64,000 bases of DNA. Origin: Desulfonatronum thioautotrophicum. Its GTDB lineage: Bacteria > Desulfobacterota > Desulfovibrionia > Desulfovibrionales > Desulfonatronaceae. Every line of letters begins with the position of its first letter. The stretch's first letter is position 1. The notes under the pieces were generated by a model that was given only the letters and a program-made list of their open reading frames with translations, searched no databases and was not told where the DNA came from. The DNA lies in the NCBI RefSeq assembly GCF_000934745.1, contig NZ_KN882169.1:4039-68038 (forward strand), given 5' to 3'. Below, piece after piece: positions 25,274 to 34,117 of the stretch. The position numbers and the translations under genes were made by a program.

Positions 25274-26125
25274 ATGAAACTCTTGCGAGTGGAACTGATT
25301 GTGGCCGTGGAAGCGGAGGATGTCTTTGCCGGCTTTCTGGCCCAGCGGGTCTCCTGGGGCTGGGAGATGGAGCCTCGTGATCCGACACGGACACGTTTCG
25401 TGATCTACTTTGAAAAGGACGCGGACGCCCAGAACTTGGTCCAGGAGGTTGGTAAGGCGTGGCCGAATGTTCGCTGCAATACGTCCACCTTTGAAGATCG
25501 GGATTGGAGCCAGTCCTGGCGGGATTTTTTTGTCCCCGTGCGCATCGAGGACACGTTTATGGTCCTGCCACCCTGGCTGGACCGGGAGACAGACACTGCC
25601 GGACTGATTCCTCTGTATATTGAACCTAAAATGGCCTTTGGCAGCGGACATCACGCTACGACGGCCCTCTGTCTGCGGGCTGTGGCCATGCTTTGGCGCA
25701 AGCAGGCTGTTTCCCGCCAAACCGGCTTTCTGGATCTGGGAACCGGCTCCGGCATTCTGGCCCTGGCCTGCTCCAAGCTGGGCATGAGCGGCACAGCCCT
25801 GGACATCGATCCCGTGGCCGTATCCAATGCCCAGGAGAATTTTGCCCTGAACGGGGTCGCCAATAAGGTGGTCGTCCAGAAAGGCGGACTGGAGTCTTTT
25901 ACACCAAACCAGCAGGTGGGATTGCTTCTGGCGAATATTCTAGCCGGTCCGTTGGTACGCATGGCCCCGGCCCTGGTTCGCCGTCTGGAGTCCGGAGGAA
26001 GTCTGGTCTTGTCCGGCATTTTACGGGATCAGGCCGAGCGGGTGACGAACGCCTATCGCGATCAGGGACTCTCACTGCCCCAAGAGCTGGTGGAAGGGGA
26101 GTGGGTCGCGCTGATCTGGGACTGA
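25274..26125 (+). CDS. prmA: Ribosomal protein L11 methyltransferase
   Basis: A 283-residue class I SAM methyltransferase trimethylating ribosomal protein L11. The central motif I is FLDLGTGSGILALACSKLG, followed by ALDIDPVAVSNAQENFALNG. IEPKMAFGSGHHATTALCLRA is the PrmA substrate-site signature, and LLLANILAGPLVRMAP is motif IV. The N-terminal ~90 residues match the L11-recognition domain. GAGGTGAC precedes the ATG. A terminator follows at 26189. Confidence 0.93.
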   Translation: MKLLRVELIVAVEAEDVFAGFLAQRVSWGWEMEPRDPTRTRFVIYFEKDADAQNLVQEVGKAWPNVRCNTSTFEDRDWSQSWRDFFVPVRIEDTFMVLPPWLDRETDTAGLIPLYIEPKMAFGSGHHATTALCLRAVAMLWRKQAVSRQTGFLDLGTGSGILALACSKLGMSGTALDIDPVAVSNAQENFALNGVANKVVVQKGGLESFTPNQQVGLLLANILAGPLVRMAPALVRRLESGGSLVLSGILRDQAERVTNAYRDQGLSLPQELVEGEWVALIWD

Positions 26126-26188
26126 TGCGTCAATGTCTCGCGTTCATAAGCCGCAGTTTTTTACATGCTGAATTGCTTAGATATTTTT

Positions 26189-26213
26189 CAACCTCCTAAT
26201 GGAGGTTTTTTTA
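26189..26213. terminator. Rho-independent terminator after prmA
   Basis: A 7-bp stem AACCTCC/GGAGGTT with a TAAT loop is followed by a run of T. Within the 313-bp gap between prmA and livK no other element stands out. Confidence 0.85.
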
Positions 26214-26438
26214 TTTAAACATTTCAATGGCTTGCTGTAATTTTACGAAAATTCAGCATGTTGATTGGTGGAGCTTGACAGGTTGTCTTGCCTGAGGGGA
26301 CAGGAATGATCTTGATGAAATGCAGTGATGTCAGGCAATCGATTTGAAGAAAAATCTTTTGTTTTCTTTGAACATCGTCTAATGGCCTTTTCATAGGTCA
26401 GGAGTGCGTCCAACAACCATTTCATCAGGAGGCAAGTA

Positions 26439-27632
26439 ATGTTAACGCGCAGATTGGTGTTTCTTTTTTCAGCCATGTTTCTGGGGAGTTTGCTGCTGCT
26501 CGGAGTTCAAGGTGAATCTTCCCAAGCCGATGCGTCCAATCCCATAACCCTTGGATTCGTCATCCCCTTGACCGGAGACATTCCCAAGGTTGGCGAATCA
26601 TCCCGCCATGCCGCGGAAATGCTGCGCGAGGAGATCATGGCCCAGGGTGGTCTTGATATCGGCGGGGTCAAGCATAATCTGCGCTTCATCTACGAGGATA
26701 ATGAGTCCAAGCCGGAATCCGCGGTTATGGCCATGCTCAAACTGATCGAGCGGGACCGGGTTCTGGCCATTGTCGGTCCGCAGTCCAGCAGGCAGGCCGT
26801 GCCCGCCGGACAGGTGGCCAACGACAACCGCACCCCCATGATCTCCCCCTGGTCCACCAATCCGGATACGACCCTGAACCGTCCCTGGGTCTTCCGGGCA
26901 GCGTTCCTGGATCCCTTCCAGGCCCCCGTGGCCGTGGACTTTGCCATGGAGCAGTTCGGGGCCACCACGGCCGCGGTGCTCTTCGCCCTGGCCAACGACT
27001 ACAGCAAGGGCCTGGCCGAATTTTTCCGCAGCGACTTCCAGGCCAAAAACGGCGCAGGCTCCGTGGTGGCCTACGAATCCTACGGCGACCGGGATCAGGA
27101 CTTTAGCGCCCAACTGACCAATATCATCAGAGCCCAGCCGGATTTCATCTTCTTGCCCAACAACTACAACGAGGTGGCCCTGATCGTGCGCCAGGCCAGC
27201 GACCTGGGCTGGACCGGCCCGTTCATGGGCGCGGACGCCTGGGGCTCCGCCGAGCTGATGACCCTGTGCGGCGACCTGTGCAAAGGCCACTACTTCTCCA
27301 CCCACTACGCCGCTGCCGGGGCCACCGGGGCCACCAGGGAATTCATCGAAAAATACCAAGCCAAGTACGGCTATACGCCGGACGACGTGGCCGCCCTGAC
27401 CTGGGACGCGACGCGCCTGGTCCTTGAGGCCATCCAGTCCACCGGCGGCTTGTCCGGCAACCCGCGCAACGACCGGGCCGCCATCCGCGACGCCATGGCC
27501 GCCATCGAAGAATTCGAGGGCATCACCGGGAACATGCGTTTCGACGATGAGGGCGACCCCATCAAGTGCGCCGTGGTGGTCAGGATCAGCGATGCCGGCG
27601 AGTTCGAGTACACCAAGTCCGTTTGTCCTTAA
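26439..27632 (+). CDS. livK: Branched-chain amino acid ABC transporter, substrate-binding protein
   Basis: A 397-residue periplasmic binding protein. Signal peptide RLVFLFSAMFLGSLLLLGVQG is followed by the family start ITLGFVIPLTGDIPKVGESSRHAAEM, and IVGPQSSRQAVPAGQVAN and NDYSKGLAEFF are typical of the type I fold. AGGAGG lies before the ATG. It heads the livKHMGF-like operon. The ligand may be Leu/Ile/Val or another small amide-type solute; binding residues alone do not settle this. Confidence 0.92.
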   Translation: MLTRRLVFLFSAMFLGSLLLLGVQGESSQADASNPITLGFVIPLTGDIPKVGESSRHAAEMLREEIMAQGGLDIGGVKHNLRFIYEDNESKPESAVMAMLKLIERDRVLAIVGPQSSRQAVPAGQVANDNRTPMISPWSTNPDTTLNRPWVFRAAFLDPFQAPVAVDFAMEQFGATTAAVLFALANDYSKGLAEFFRSDFQAKNGAGSVVAYESYGDRDQDFSAQLTNIIRAQPDFIFLPNNYNEVALIVRQASDLGWTGPFMGADAWGSAELMTLCGDLCKGHYFSTHYAAAGATGATREFIEKYQAKYGYTPDDVAALTWDATRLVLEAIQSTGGLSGNPRNDRAAIRDAMAAIEEFEGITGNMRFDDEGDPIKCAVVVRISDAGEFEYTKSVCP

Positions 27633-27717
27633 CCTGGTTTGATGAGCCACCGAATCGGCGCGGGCTTTCAACAGCCGCGCCGATTCGTTCCCAACCTCTT
27701 CCTTCCGAGGCATTCCC

Positions 27718-28641
27718 GTGGAATCACTGTTTCAGAACATCATGAACGCCTTGCAGTGGGGTAGCTTCTACTCCCTGATCGCCCTGGGCTATTGCCTGGT
27801 TTACGGGGTGCTGCGGCTGATCAACTTCGCCCATGGCGATATCTTCATGGTCGGTGCGTTCATCGCCTACTTCACGGCCACTTTTTTGATGGGCATGTAC
27901 ACGGATTTTTCCTTCGGCCTTTCCAACCCCATGGTGCTGGTCCTGACCATCCCCATTACCATGATCCTCACGGCCGGGGTGGGCGTGACCATCGAGCGGG
28001 TGGCCTATCGGCCGCTGCGCAACAAGGGGGCGCACCGGCTCTACGTGGTGATCACGGCCCTGATGTGCGGCCTGATCCTCCAGCACGCCAACCTGGCGGT
28101 GCTGGGCGCCAGCCGGCGCAGTTTTCCGGATCTGGTGGAGCGCAGCGTCTATACCATCGGCGGGGTGACCTTCACCAACCTGCGCGTGGCCACCATTGTC
28201 GCGGCGTTTCTGGTCTTCGCCATGCTCTATACGATCATCTCCAGAACAAGAATCGGCATGGCCATGCGGGCCATCTCCTATGATCGATTCGCCATTCCGT
28301 TGATGGGTATTCCCGTGGCCACCATCGTGGTGATCACCTTCATCCTCGGTTCCTCCCTGGCCGGTCTGGCCGGTCTGCTCTATTCCATGTCCTACCCGGT
28401 CCTGGAGCCGTACATGGGTGCGATGATCGGTTGGAAGGCCTTCATCGCCGCGGTTGTCGGCGGCATCGGAGACATCCGTGGAGCCTTTGTGGGCGGCTTT
28501 TTGCTCGGCTTTCTGGAAATCATGGTCGTCGCCTTTTTCCCCTCCACCTTCAGAGACCTGATCGCCTTCAGCATTCTGCTGCTGATTCTGTCCATCAAAC
28601 CCACGGGCATCTTCGGCATGGCCCAGACAACGAAGATTTAA
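27718..28641 (+). CDS. livH: Branched-chain amino acid ABC transporter permease LivH
   Basis: A 307-residue inner-membrane permease of the LivH group, with about eight hydrophobic segments. YSLIALGYCLVYGVLRLINFAHGD at the N-terminus and VVGGIGDIRGAFVGGFLLGFLE near the C-terminus are family signatures. GTG start at 27718. It forms the pore with LivM. The gene after it (28654) is not a transporter component. Confidence 0.93.
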   Translation: MESLFQNIMNALQWGSFYSLIALGYCLVYGVLRLINFAHGDIFMVGAFIAYFTATFLMGMYTDFSFGLSNPMVLVLTIPITMILTAGVGVTIERVAYRPLRNKGAHRLYVVITALMCGLILQHANLAVLGASRRSFPDLVERSVYTIGGVTFTNLRVATIVAAFLVFAMLYTIISRTRIGMAMRAISYDRFAIPLMGIPVATIVVITFILGSSLAGLAGLLYSMSYPVLEPYMGAMIGWKAFIAAVVGGIGDIRGAFVGGFLLGFLEIMVVAFFPSTFRDLIAFSILLLILSIKPTGIFGMAQTTKI

Positions 28642-28653
28642 TGAGGTGTCATC

Positions 28654-28902
28654 ATGACCCAACTCGCCATCGAGGTTCCAGAAGATATTTTGTCCACCTT
28701 GCGCTTGCCGCCAGCCGAGTTTGCGCGGGAAATGCGCATAGCGGCAGCTGTTCAGTGGTATGCCGAGCAACGTGTTTCCCACGAGAAAGCCGCTGAGATA
28801 GCCGGACAATGCCGGGTCGAGTTTATTAATGAATTACGTCGTCGTATTCCGGCTATCCAACTCGATTTGGCCGAGCTTGACGCGGAATTGAATGATTTAT
28901 GA
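28654..28902 (+). CDS. UPF0175 family protein inserted in liv operon
   Basis: An 82-residue protein with GAGGTG before its ATG. LAIEVPEDILSTLRLPPAEFAREMRIAAAVQWYAEQRVSHEKAAEIAG matches UPF0175, a small HTH-containing family often acting as antitoxin with a PIN- or DUF3368-type toxin. No toxin is adjacent. It splits livH and livM, which are normally contiguous, and the 83-bp AT-rich gap after it differs in composition from its neighbours, suggesting later insertion. Confidence 0.85.
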   Translation: MTQLAIEVPEDILSTLRLPPAEFAREMRIAAAVQWYAEQRVSHEKAAEIAGQCRVEFINELRRRIPAIQLDLAELDAELNDL

Positions 28903-28985
28903 GAATTTTTTGTTAATTTGCGCTTCTCATCTGATTTTTTAGTACTTTCCTTTTTCTATATCATTACCTCAGGCGGACCGAATCC

Positions 28986-29999
28986 ATGCAGCGTTTTACC
29001 GTCCCCATTTTGCTGGCCGCGCTCTTCTCCGGACTGATCGGCATGAGCCAGGGCGGCATGATCGACCTGTACATCCAGTCGGTGATCATGTTCATGGGCA
29101 TCAACATCATTTTGTCCAGCAGCCTGAACATCGTCAACGGCTACATGGGTGAATTCTCCTGCGGTCATGCCGGGTTTATGGCCGTTGGGGCGTATGTGTC
29201 CTCCGTGCTTTCAGTCTGGCTGCTTACCGACGACCGCGTTTTCGGCCCGGCTTTGTTGTCCCCTGAGCTGGCCCTGGTCATCTTTCCCTTGTGTCTGCTG
29301 GGCGGTGCATTGGCCGCGGCCTTGGCCGGACTGCTGGTGGCCATCCCCTCGTTCAAGACCAGAGACGACTATTTGGCCATCATCACCATTGCTTCGTTGT
29401 ACATTATCAAGAGCACCATCGAAAACATCAGCACCATTGGCGGGCCCAGGGGGTTTATGGGCATGCGCTCCGTTGTCGTGTTCATGGAAGATGTGATCGA
29501 ACTGCCCTGGATGATGATCTGGATTTTTATCTGCACTGTTTTCACCGTCTGGATCATCCGCCGTTTTGTTTCCTCCACCTACGGCAAAGGCATTCTGGCC
29601 ATCCGTCAAGACGAAGTGGCCGCGGAGATCATGAGCGTGAACACCAACAAAATGAAGGTAGTGGCGTTCATGCTTTCTTCAGGTCTGGCCGGTCTGGCCG
29701 GGGGGCTGTTCGCTCACGTCCTGGGCTACATCAACCCCGGAGCTTTCGGCATCTTGAAAACCACTGAGATCATGGTCATGGTCTACCTGGGGGGCATGGG
29801 CTCCCTGACAGGCTCGGTGCTCTCGGCGGTGCTGTTCACCCTGCTCATGGAGGCCATGCGACCGTTGCAGATTATCAAATGGGTGATCGTGCCGCTGATG
29901 CTGATCATCTTGATGCATTTCCGGCCGGAGGGGATTATGGGCAACCGTGAACTTTCCGATATTTTTCCACGCCTGCGCCGTTGGGTTCAGTTCAAGTAG
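28986..29999 (+). CDS. livM: Branched-chain amino acid ABC transporter permease LivM
   Basis: A 337-residue inner-membrane permease of the LivM group with multiple hydrophobic segments. LNIVNGYMGEFSCGHAGFMAVGAYVSS and GLAGLAGGLFAHVLGYINPGAF are family motifs, and VYLGGMGSLTGSVLSA is the EAA-like coupling loop. AGGCGGA precedes the ATG. The ATPases follow within 20 bp. Confidence 0.93.
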   Translation: MQRFTVPILLAALFSGLIGMSQGGMIDLYIQSVIMFMGINIILSSSLNIVNGYMGEFSCGHAGFMAVGAYVSSVLSVWLLTDDRVFGPALLSPELALVIFPLCLLGGALAAALAGLLVAIPSFKTRDDYLAIITIASLYIIKSTIENISTIGGPRGFMGMRSVVVFMEDVIELPWMMIWIFICTVFTVWIIRRFVSSTYGKGILAIRQDEVAAEIMSVNTNKMKVVAFMLSSGLAGLAGGLFAHVLGYINPGAFGILKTTEIMVMVYLGGMGSLTGSVLSAVLFTLLMEAMRPLQIIKWVIVPLMLIILMHFRPEGIMGNRELSDIFPRLRRWVQFK

Positions 30000-30018
30000 G
30001 TTGAAAGGAGGGCGATAA

Positions 30019-30786
30019 ATGGCCTTGCTGGAAATACAGTCCGTAACTCAGATTTTTGGTGGTCTCTGCGCTTTGTCCGACTTCAATCTGCGTTTTGACG
30101 GCGGTGAGCTGAACGGACTGATCGGCCCCAACGGCGCGGGAAAGACCACCGTTTTCAATCTGGTCAGCGGTTTCTACAAACCCAGCCAGGGAAAAATCCT
30201 GTTCAAGGGCACGGATTCCCGTAGGCTCAAACCACACAAGATTACCGCCCTGGGCGTGGCCCGGACGTTTCAGAACATTCGCCTTTGGCACGACATGACC
30301 GTGCTGGACAACATCCGGCTGGCCCGACACCAGAAGCTGGGTTACAACCTGGTGGATGCCTTGTTGCGAACCAGGCGTTATCAGCATGCCGAGGCAGACA
30401 TTGAGCACAACGCTCATGAAATTCTGGAGGCACTAAAACTGGATCGCTATGCCCAGGAGCGTCCCAGAAACCTGCCTTACGGTCTGCAGAGACGAGTGGA
30501 AATTGCCCGGGCACTGGCAGTCAAGCCGTCCTTGCTGCTATTGGATGAGCCGGCAGCCGGTCTGAATACGGCGGACATTGAGGGGCTTATCGAGCTTATC
30601 CGCTGGATACACGGGGAGTTCAAGCTGACTATCTGGATGATCGAGCACCAGATGGACGTGGTCATGAGCCTTTGCACCTGGATTAAGGTGATCGACTTTG
30701 GCGCCACCATCGCCGAAGGCACGCCCGAACAGATCCGGAACAACCCGGACGTGATCAAAGCCTACCTGGGAGATGGAACGCTGTGA
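30019..30786 (+). CDS. livG: Branched-chain amino acid ABC transporter ATPase LivG
   Basis: A 255-residue ABC ATPase. Walker A is GPNGAGKTT, the signature NLPYGLQRRVEIARAL (YGLQR, usual for LivG), Walker B LLLLDEPAAGLN, and the H-loop is WMIEHQMDVV. AAAGGAGGGCGAT precedes the ATG. Its stop overlaps livF. It powers uptake with LivF on the cytoplasmic side. Confidence 0.93.
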   Translation: MALLEIQSVTQIFGGLCALSDFNLRFDGGELNGLIGPNGAGKTTVFNLVSGFYKPSQGKILFKGTDSRRLKPHKITALGVARTFQNIRLWHDMTVLDNIRLARHQKLGYNLVDALLRTRRYQHAEADIEHNAHEILEALKLDRYAQERPRNLPYGLQRRVEIARALAVKPSLLLLDEPAAGLNTADIEGLIELIRWIHGEFKLTIWMIEHQMDVVMSLCTWIKVIDFGATIAEGTPEQIRNNPDVIKAYLGDGTL

Positions 30787-31508
30787 TGCTTTCAGTGGAA
30801 AACCTCAAGGTCAAGTACGGCAACATCCAGGCCCTGCACGGGATCAGTTTTCACGTGGATCAGGGTGAGGTGGTCACGTTGATCGGGGCCAACGGCGCGG
30901 GCAAGTCCACCACGCTGATGTCCATTGCCCGCCTGACACCGCCGGAAGCCCCCAGGGTCATTTCGGGTGACATCATTTTCCAGGGGCAAAGCCTTTTGAA
31001 GATCCAGGCTCACGACGTAGTGGCCAAATTGAAGGTTGCCCTCTGTCCCGAAGGCCGGCACATCTTCGGTAACCTGACGGTCATGGAGAACCTCCAGCTG
31101 GCTACCTATTCCCGGAAGCCCGGTGAGAATCTGGAGCAGGAGTACCAACAAATTTTTGATCTGTTCCCCAGATTGCATGAGCGTCGACATCAGCGCAGCG
31201 AATCCCTGAGTGGTGGCGAGCAGCAGATGCTGGCCTTGAGCCGGGCCCTGATGACCGGGTGCAAGTTTTTGATGCTGGACGAACCGTCCATGGGGCTGGC
31301 GCCACTACTGATGTACGACATGTTTCGGGCCTTGAAGCGTTTGAATCAGAACGGCATGACCATCCTTCTGGTGGAGCAGAATGCCCGCCTGGCACTGCAA
31401 TTCGCCCACCGGGCCTATGTCCTGGACACCGGCGCAATTCGGATCTCCGGACCCTGTTCGGAACTCATGGACCACCCGGAGGTCAAGAAGGCCTATCTCG
31501 GTGGGTAA
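30786..31508 (+). CDS. livF: Branched-chain amino acid ABC transporter ATPase LivF
   Basis: A 240-residue ABC ATPase. Walker A is GANGAGKST, signature SLSGGEQQMLALSRALM, Walker B FLMLDEPSMGLAP and H-loop LLVEQNARLAL, as in LivF. The ATG shares a base with the livG stop; a GTG three bases earlier is an alternative. It is the last gene of the operon; the hexamer repeat at 31561 follows. Confidence 0.93.
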   Translation: MLSVENLKVKYGNIQALHGISFHVDQGEVVTLIGANGAGKSTTLMSIARLTPPEAPRVISGDIIFQGQSLLKIQAHDVVAKLKVALCPEGRHIFGNLTVMENLQLATYSRKPGENLEQEYQQIFDLFPRLHERRHQRSESLSGGEQQMLALSRALMTGCKFLMLDEPSMGLAPLLMYDMFRALKRLNQNGMTILLVEQNARLALQFAHRAYVLDTGAIRISGPCSELMDHPEVKKAYLGG

Positions 31509-31560
31509 GTCCATGGACAGATTTATCTCCGATTCTCCAGTGTTGCCCAATCTGGCAGGC

Positions 31561-31669
31561 ATCGAAATCGCTATCGAAATCGCAATCGAAATCGATTAAC
31601 ATAGCCTCACAATGCGCCACCAACAGTTTCCCTGATGCCGATTTCGATTTCGATCGCGATTTCGATTTC
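31561..31669. repeat. Inverted hexamer-repeat element (ATCGAA words)
   Basis: The left arm 31561-31596 is six tandem hexamers (ATCGAA, ATCGCT, ATCGAA, ATCGCA, ATCGAA, ATCGAT). The right arm 31639-31669 is its approximate reverse complement. A 42-bp spacer separates them. The element fills the gap between livF and aroK and could form a long hairpin, perhaps with terminator-like effect. Confidence 0.7.
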
Positions 31670-31703
31670 AACCTTGTTTTTGATCTGATTCCTGACTCCC
31701 CCT

Positions 31704-32282
31704 ATGTCCATCTCCCATCCAGACCTTTCCCAAACATCTCCCGACCTCTCTCCTCGCACCGTACCATGTCTGAGCCTGATCGGCATGGCCGGGGCGGGAA
31801 AGACAACCTTGGGGCGGGCCCTGGCGTTGCGGCTTGGTTGGGCTCTGGTGGATACGGATAGGCTCATGGAGGCCCATTGGGGCGGCCCGTTGCAGGCTTT
31901 GATGGACCGGTTCGGCCTTGCGGGGTTTTTGCGGGCTGAAGAGGACGTCGTTGCCAGGCTCTGGCTGTGGCGGACCGTGGTGGCCACTGGTGGTAGCGTG
32001 ATTTATGGGGCCAGCGCGATACGGCGATTACGGGAGCTGGGGCCGGTGGTCTATTTGCGGGTCAGGGTGAGTACGGTCTGCGAGCGGGTCCGGGATGCAC
32101 GGGGGCGTGGCTTGGCCCGGCGGCCCGGCCAGAGCCTGGAGCAGCTGTATGCGGAGCGCGAGCCCCTGTATCAGGCTGCCGCGGATCTGACCCTGGACAT
32201 GGATGACTGTTCCATTGACAATGCCTTGGAACGACTTCGGCCATGGTTGCTGGAACGCTGGGGACCGCAAGGCCAATTTTAG
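31704..32282 (+). CDS. aroK: Shikimate kinase
   Basis: A 192-residue P-loop kinase phosphorylating shikimate at O3. Walker A is GMAGAGKTT, the shikimate-binding region is VDTDRLMEAHWG, FLRAEEDVVARL and VVATGGSVIY follow, and the lid arginines lie in GRGLARRPGQSLEQLYAER. About 20 extra N-terminal residues precede the core and may not be translated. No clear ribosome binding site is seen. The VKOR-like gene begins 28 bp downstream. Confidence 0.87.
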   Translation: MSISHPDLSQTSPDLSPRTVPCLSLIGMAGAGKTTLGRALALRLGWALVDTDRLMEAHWGGPLQALMDRFGLAGFLRAEEDVVARLWLWRTVVATGGSVIYGASAIRRLRELGPVVYLRVRVSTVCERVRDARGRGLARRPGQSLEQLYAEREPLYQAAADLTLDMDDCSIDNALERLRPWLLERWGPQGQF

Positions 32283-32310
32283 AAAATTTGAGGCGAATTT
32301 TGAGGGAAAA

Positions 32311-33300
32311 ATGAAGCAAAAAAAAGGAAAATCTGTTCAGGTCGCTCCTGGTCGCTTAACCATGGCCGTCTCCTGGCTGCCGGTTATCCTGACCGTAATC
32401 GCGGCCCTGGCCCTGAGTCTGGAGTATTGGCTGATGGAAACCGGACGGGGCGGATTGTGTCCCACCGCGGGTTGCGCCGTGGCCGGTACCTTCGTCAAAT
32501 ATGGTGAAAAGGTTTTTATCGGGCTGGGGGTGATATTTTTCTGGCTGCTGGCTCTGGCGTTTTTTCTGGCGCGGAGATGGAACAAGAACTGGTTGTGGCT
32601 GCTGATCAGCATCGTTTTGATGGCAGGGTTGGCATTTGATGGCGGGATTCTCGGCTTTCAGCGTTTCGGCATCCAGGAGGCCTGTCTGCTGTGTTATGCC
32701 GTGGGCGCGGCCTTGCTGTTGATTTTGCTGGCCTTTGGCGCGGTGCGCAAGTCCGTGGCCACGGTACTCATGGGCGTGGCCGTCTGGAGTGCGGCTTTTG
32801 CCTCCCAGTCGATGCTCGCCTTTCCGGAGCGCACCCCGGATCTGCGGGAAACCGTCCTGGTCACCCATCGCGTGGACGAGGCCACATATCCGCAACTGTA
32901 TTATTTCTTCAGCCTGCACTGCCCGTTTTGCACCCATGTCCTGGTCAGTCTGGCCACGCATCCCCCGGTCAGGGGCGAATGGAACCTGGTGCCCCTGGAC
33001 ACCCAGCCCGAGGACCAGCGCAAGCTTTCGGCCCTTCTGGATGTACCCGTTCTGGCCCAGAATCCGTTCCAGGCTGTACTTGTGGTGGAACAGACCCCTG
33101 CTCCGGAGAGAGCCATTGACCCCCAGGTCGCGCAAGCGGCACACAAGGGCGGCATCTTCCTGCGCAACAGCGGTTTCCGCGGCGTCCCCCTGCTGATCAT
33201 CCAGAAATCCGCCACAAAACGCGTCGTGCTCCAGGGCCGTGATCCCATTTTGAACTACCTGCTGCAAGAGCGAATCATACCGTTTCGGCTGTTTTTCTGA
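32311..33300 (+). CDS. VKOR-like thiol oxidoreductase with thioredoxin-like domain
   Basis: 329 residues from the ATG at 32311, which has GAGGGA before it. The N-terminal half has four to five membrane segments with the VKOR-type cysteines CPTAGC and the redox pair CLLC (GIQEACLLCYAVGAALL). The C-terminal ~160 residues form a thioredoxin-like domain with CPFC (FSLHCPFCTH) and a cis-proline-like RGVPLLII. Such fusions generate disulfides in the periplasm in place of DsbB/DsbA. The domain order VKOR then thioredoxin is standard. A longer frame upstream overlaps aroK and is not favoured. Confidence 0.85.
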   Translation: MKQKKGKSVQVAPGRLTMAVSWLPVILTVIAALALSLEYWLMETGRGGLCPTAGCAVAGTFVKYGEKVFIGLGVIFFWLLALAFFLARRWNKNWLWLLISIVLMAGLAFDGGILGFQRFGIQEACLLCYAVGAALLLILLAFGAVRKSVATVLMGVAVWSAAFASQSMLAFPERTPDLRETVLVTHRVDEATYPQLYYFFSLHCPFCTHVLVSLATHPPVRGEWNLVPLDTQPEDQRKLSALLDVPVLAQNPFQAVLVVEQTPAPERAIDPQVAQAAHKGGIFLRNSGFRGVPLLIIQKSATKRVVLQGRDPILNYLLQERIIPFRLFF

Positions 33301-33364
33301 CCATCGCGCTTTTGCATCGCAAGTGGAGGTTGTTACCGCCCACTTCATGTCAGATATGACCGAT

Positions 33365-33419
33365 AGCTAACAAGAGATTCCAGGCGACGCCGTAAGCGCG
33401 CCTGAATCTGGCGTTAGAG
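33365..33419. other. attC-like integron recombination site
   Basis: AGCTAAC (33365-33371) and GTTAGAG (33413-33419) are near-consensus core sites RYYYAAC/GTTRRRY. The arms AGATTCCAGGCG (33375-33386) and CGCCTGAATCT (33399-33409) are complementary except for one unpaired C, like the extrahelical bases typical of attC. Length is 55 bp. It precedes a small promoterless-looking gene, as in cassette arrays. No intI is in the window. Confidence 0.6.
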
Positions 33420-33437
33420 ACGAGAGTAATCACAGAG

Positions 33438-33981
33438 ATGTCAGAAGCACGTGGCTCCTTCGAATTCGGAATCAAAGACTCCGAAGACCTTCTGGTGCAT
33501 TTTGATGCGATCAACTGCCAGCCCCCACCGGAAAACGCAGAGGTGCTGAAAAGGGCGAGCTTGGTTATGGCTCTGACCGCATGGGAGACTTACGTCGAAG
33601 ATCGGGTAGAGGAAGCGTTATCTAAGAAGCTGGCTGTTGTTTCCGGGAGCTATGCTGGCAACTTTATCCTTAGGAAGTTAGCAAACGATCTCAAAACCTT
33701 TCACAATCCAGATTCAAACAAAACTCGCCGACTATTTTTAGGAGTATCTCGAAGTCGATGTGACGGAAGGTTGGAGTTGGGCCAATATGGATCCAGCGAA
33801 GGCAAAAAAGACACTTGATGCTTGGCTAAAGAAACGAGGCGATGCGGTACATCGCGCGAAAAAACCTACTAATGGTAGTCCAAGCAAGCATCTCGTGAAA
33901 CGCGAGGAGCTCGTAAAAGTCATTCGCTTCGTAAAAGAACTTGTCGCTGCCACGGAGAAGCATCTTGCATCGCGTCTCTAA
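33438..33981 (+). pseudogene. HEPN RNase family gene (RiboL-PSP/MAE_28990-like), frameshifted
   Basis: The first frame encodes MSEARGSFEFGIKDSEDLLVH to FHNPDSNKTRRLFL. The family then continues in the +1 frame as EYLEVDVTEGWSWANMDPAKAKKTL to LASRL, ending at 33981. A single extra G at 33741 just after a T5 run explains the shift. The second part holds the HEPN Rx4H motif (KKRGDAVHRAKK). The intact protein of ~180 residues would be a HEPN-domain RNase-like protein found in defence or toxin-antitoxin contexts. The stop lies within CTCTAAC, as in integron cassettes. Sequencing error is possible. Confidence 0.75.
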
Positions 33982-34075
33982 CCCATAAGGATTGACACGA
34001 CCTGAAAGGTCGTTTCAATTCATTGTTCAAGAAGCCCGTCGCGTTGGCACGGCTATTTGCTATAGGGTAAAGCCT
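33976..34075. other. Degenerate attC-like sequence after the HEPN gene
   Basis: CTCTAAC (33976-33982) resembles an attC left core and overlaps the stop codon. A short hairpin follows (ACGACCTGAAAGGTCGT), then a second region (CAAGAAGCCCGTCGCG) resembling attC stems. No right-hand GTTRRRY core is found, so the site looks truncated. Confidence 0.35.
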
Positions 34076-34117
34076 TTTAGGTCTGGCAGGGGGAGGCGGG
34101 GTACGTGCTGGGATATC

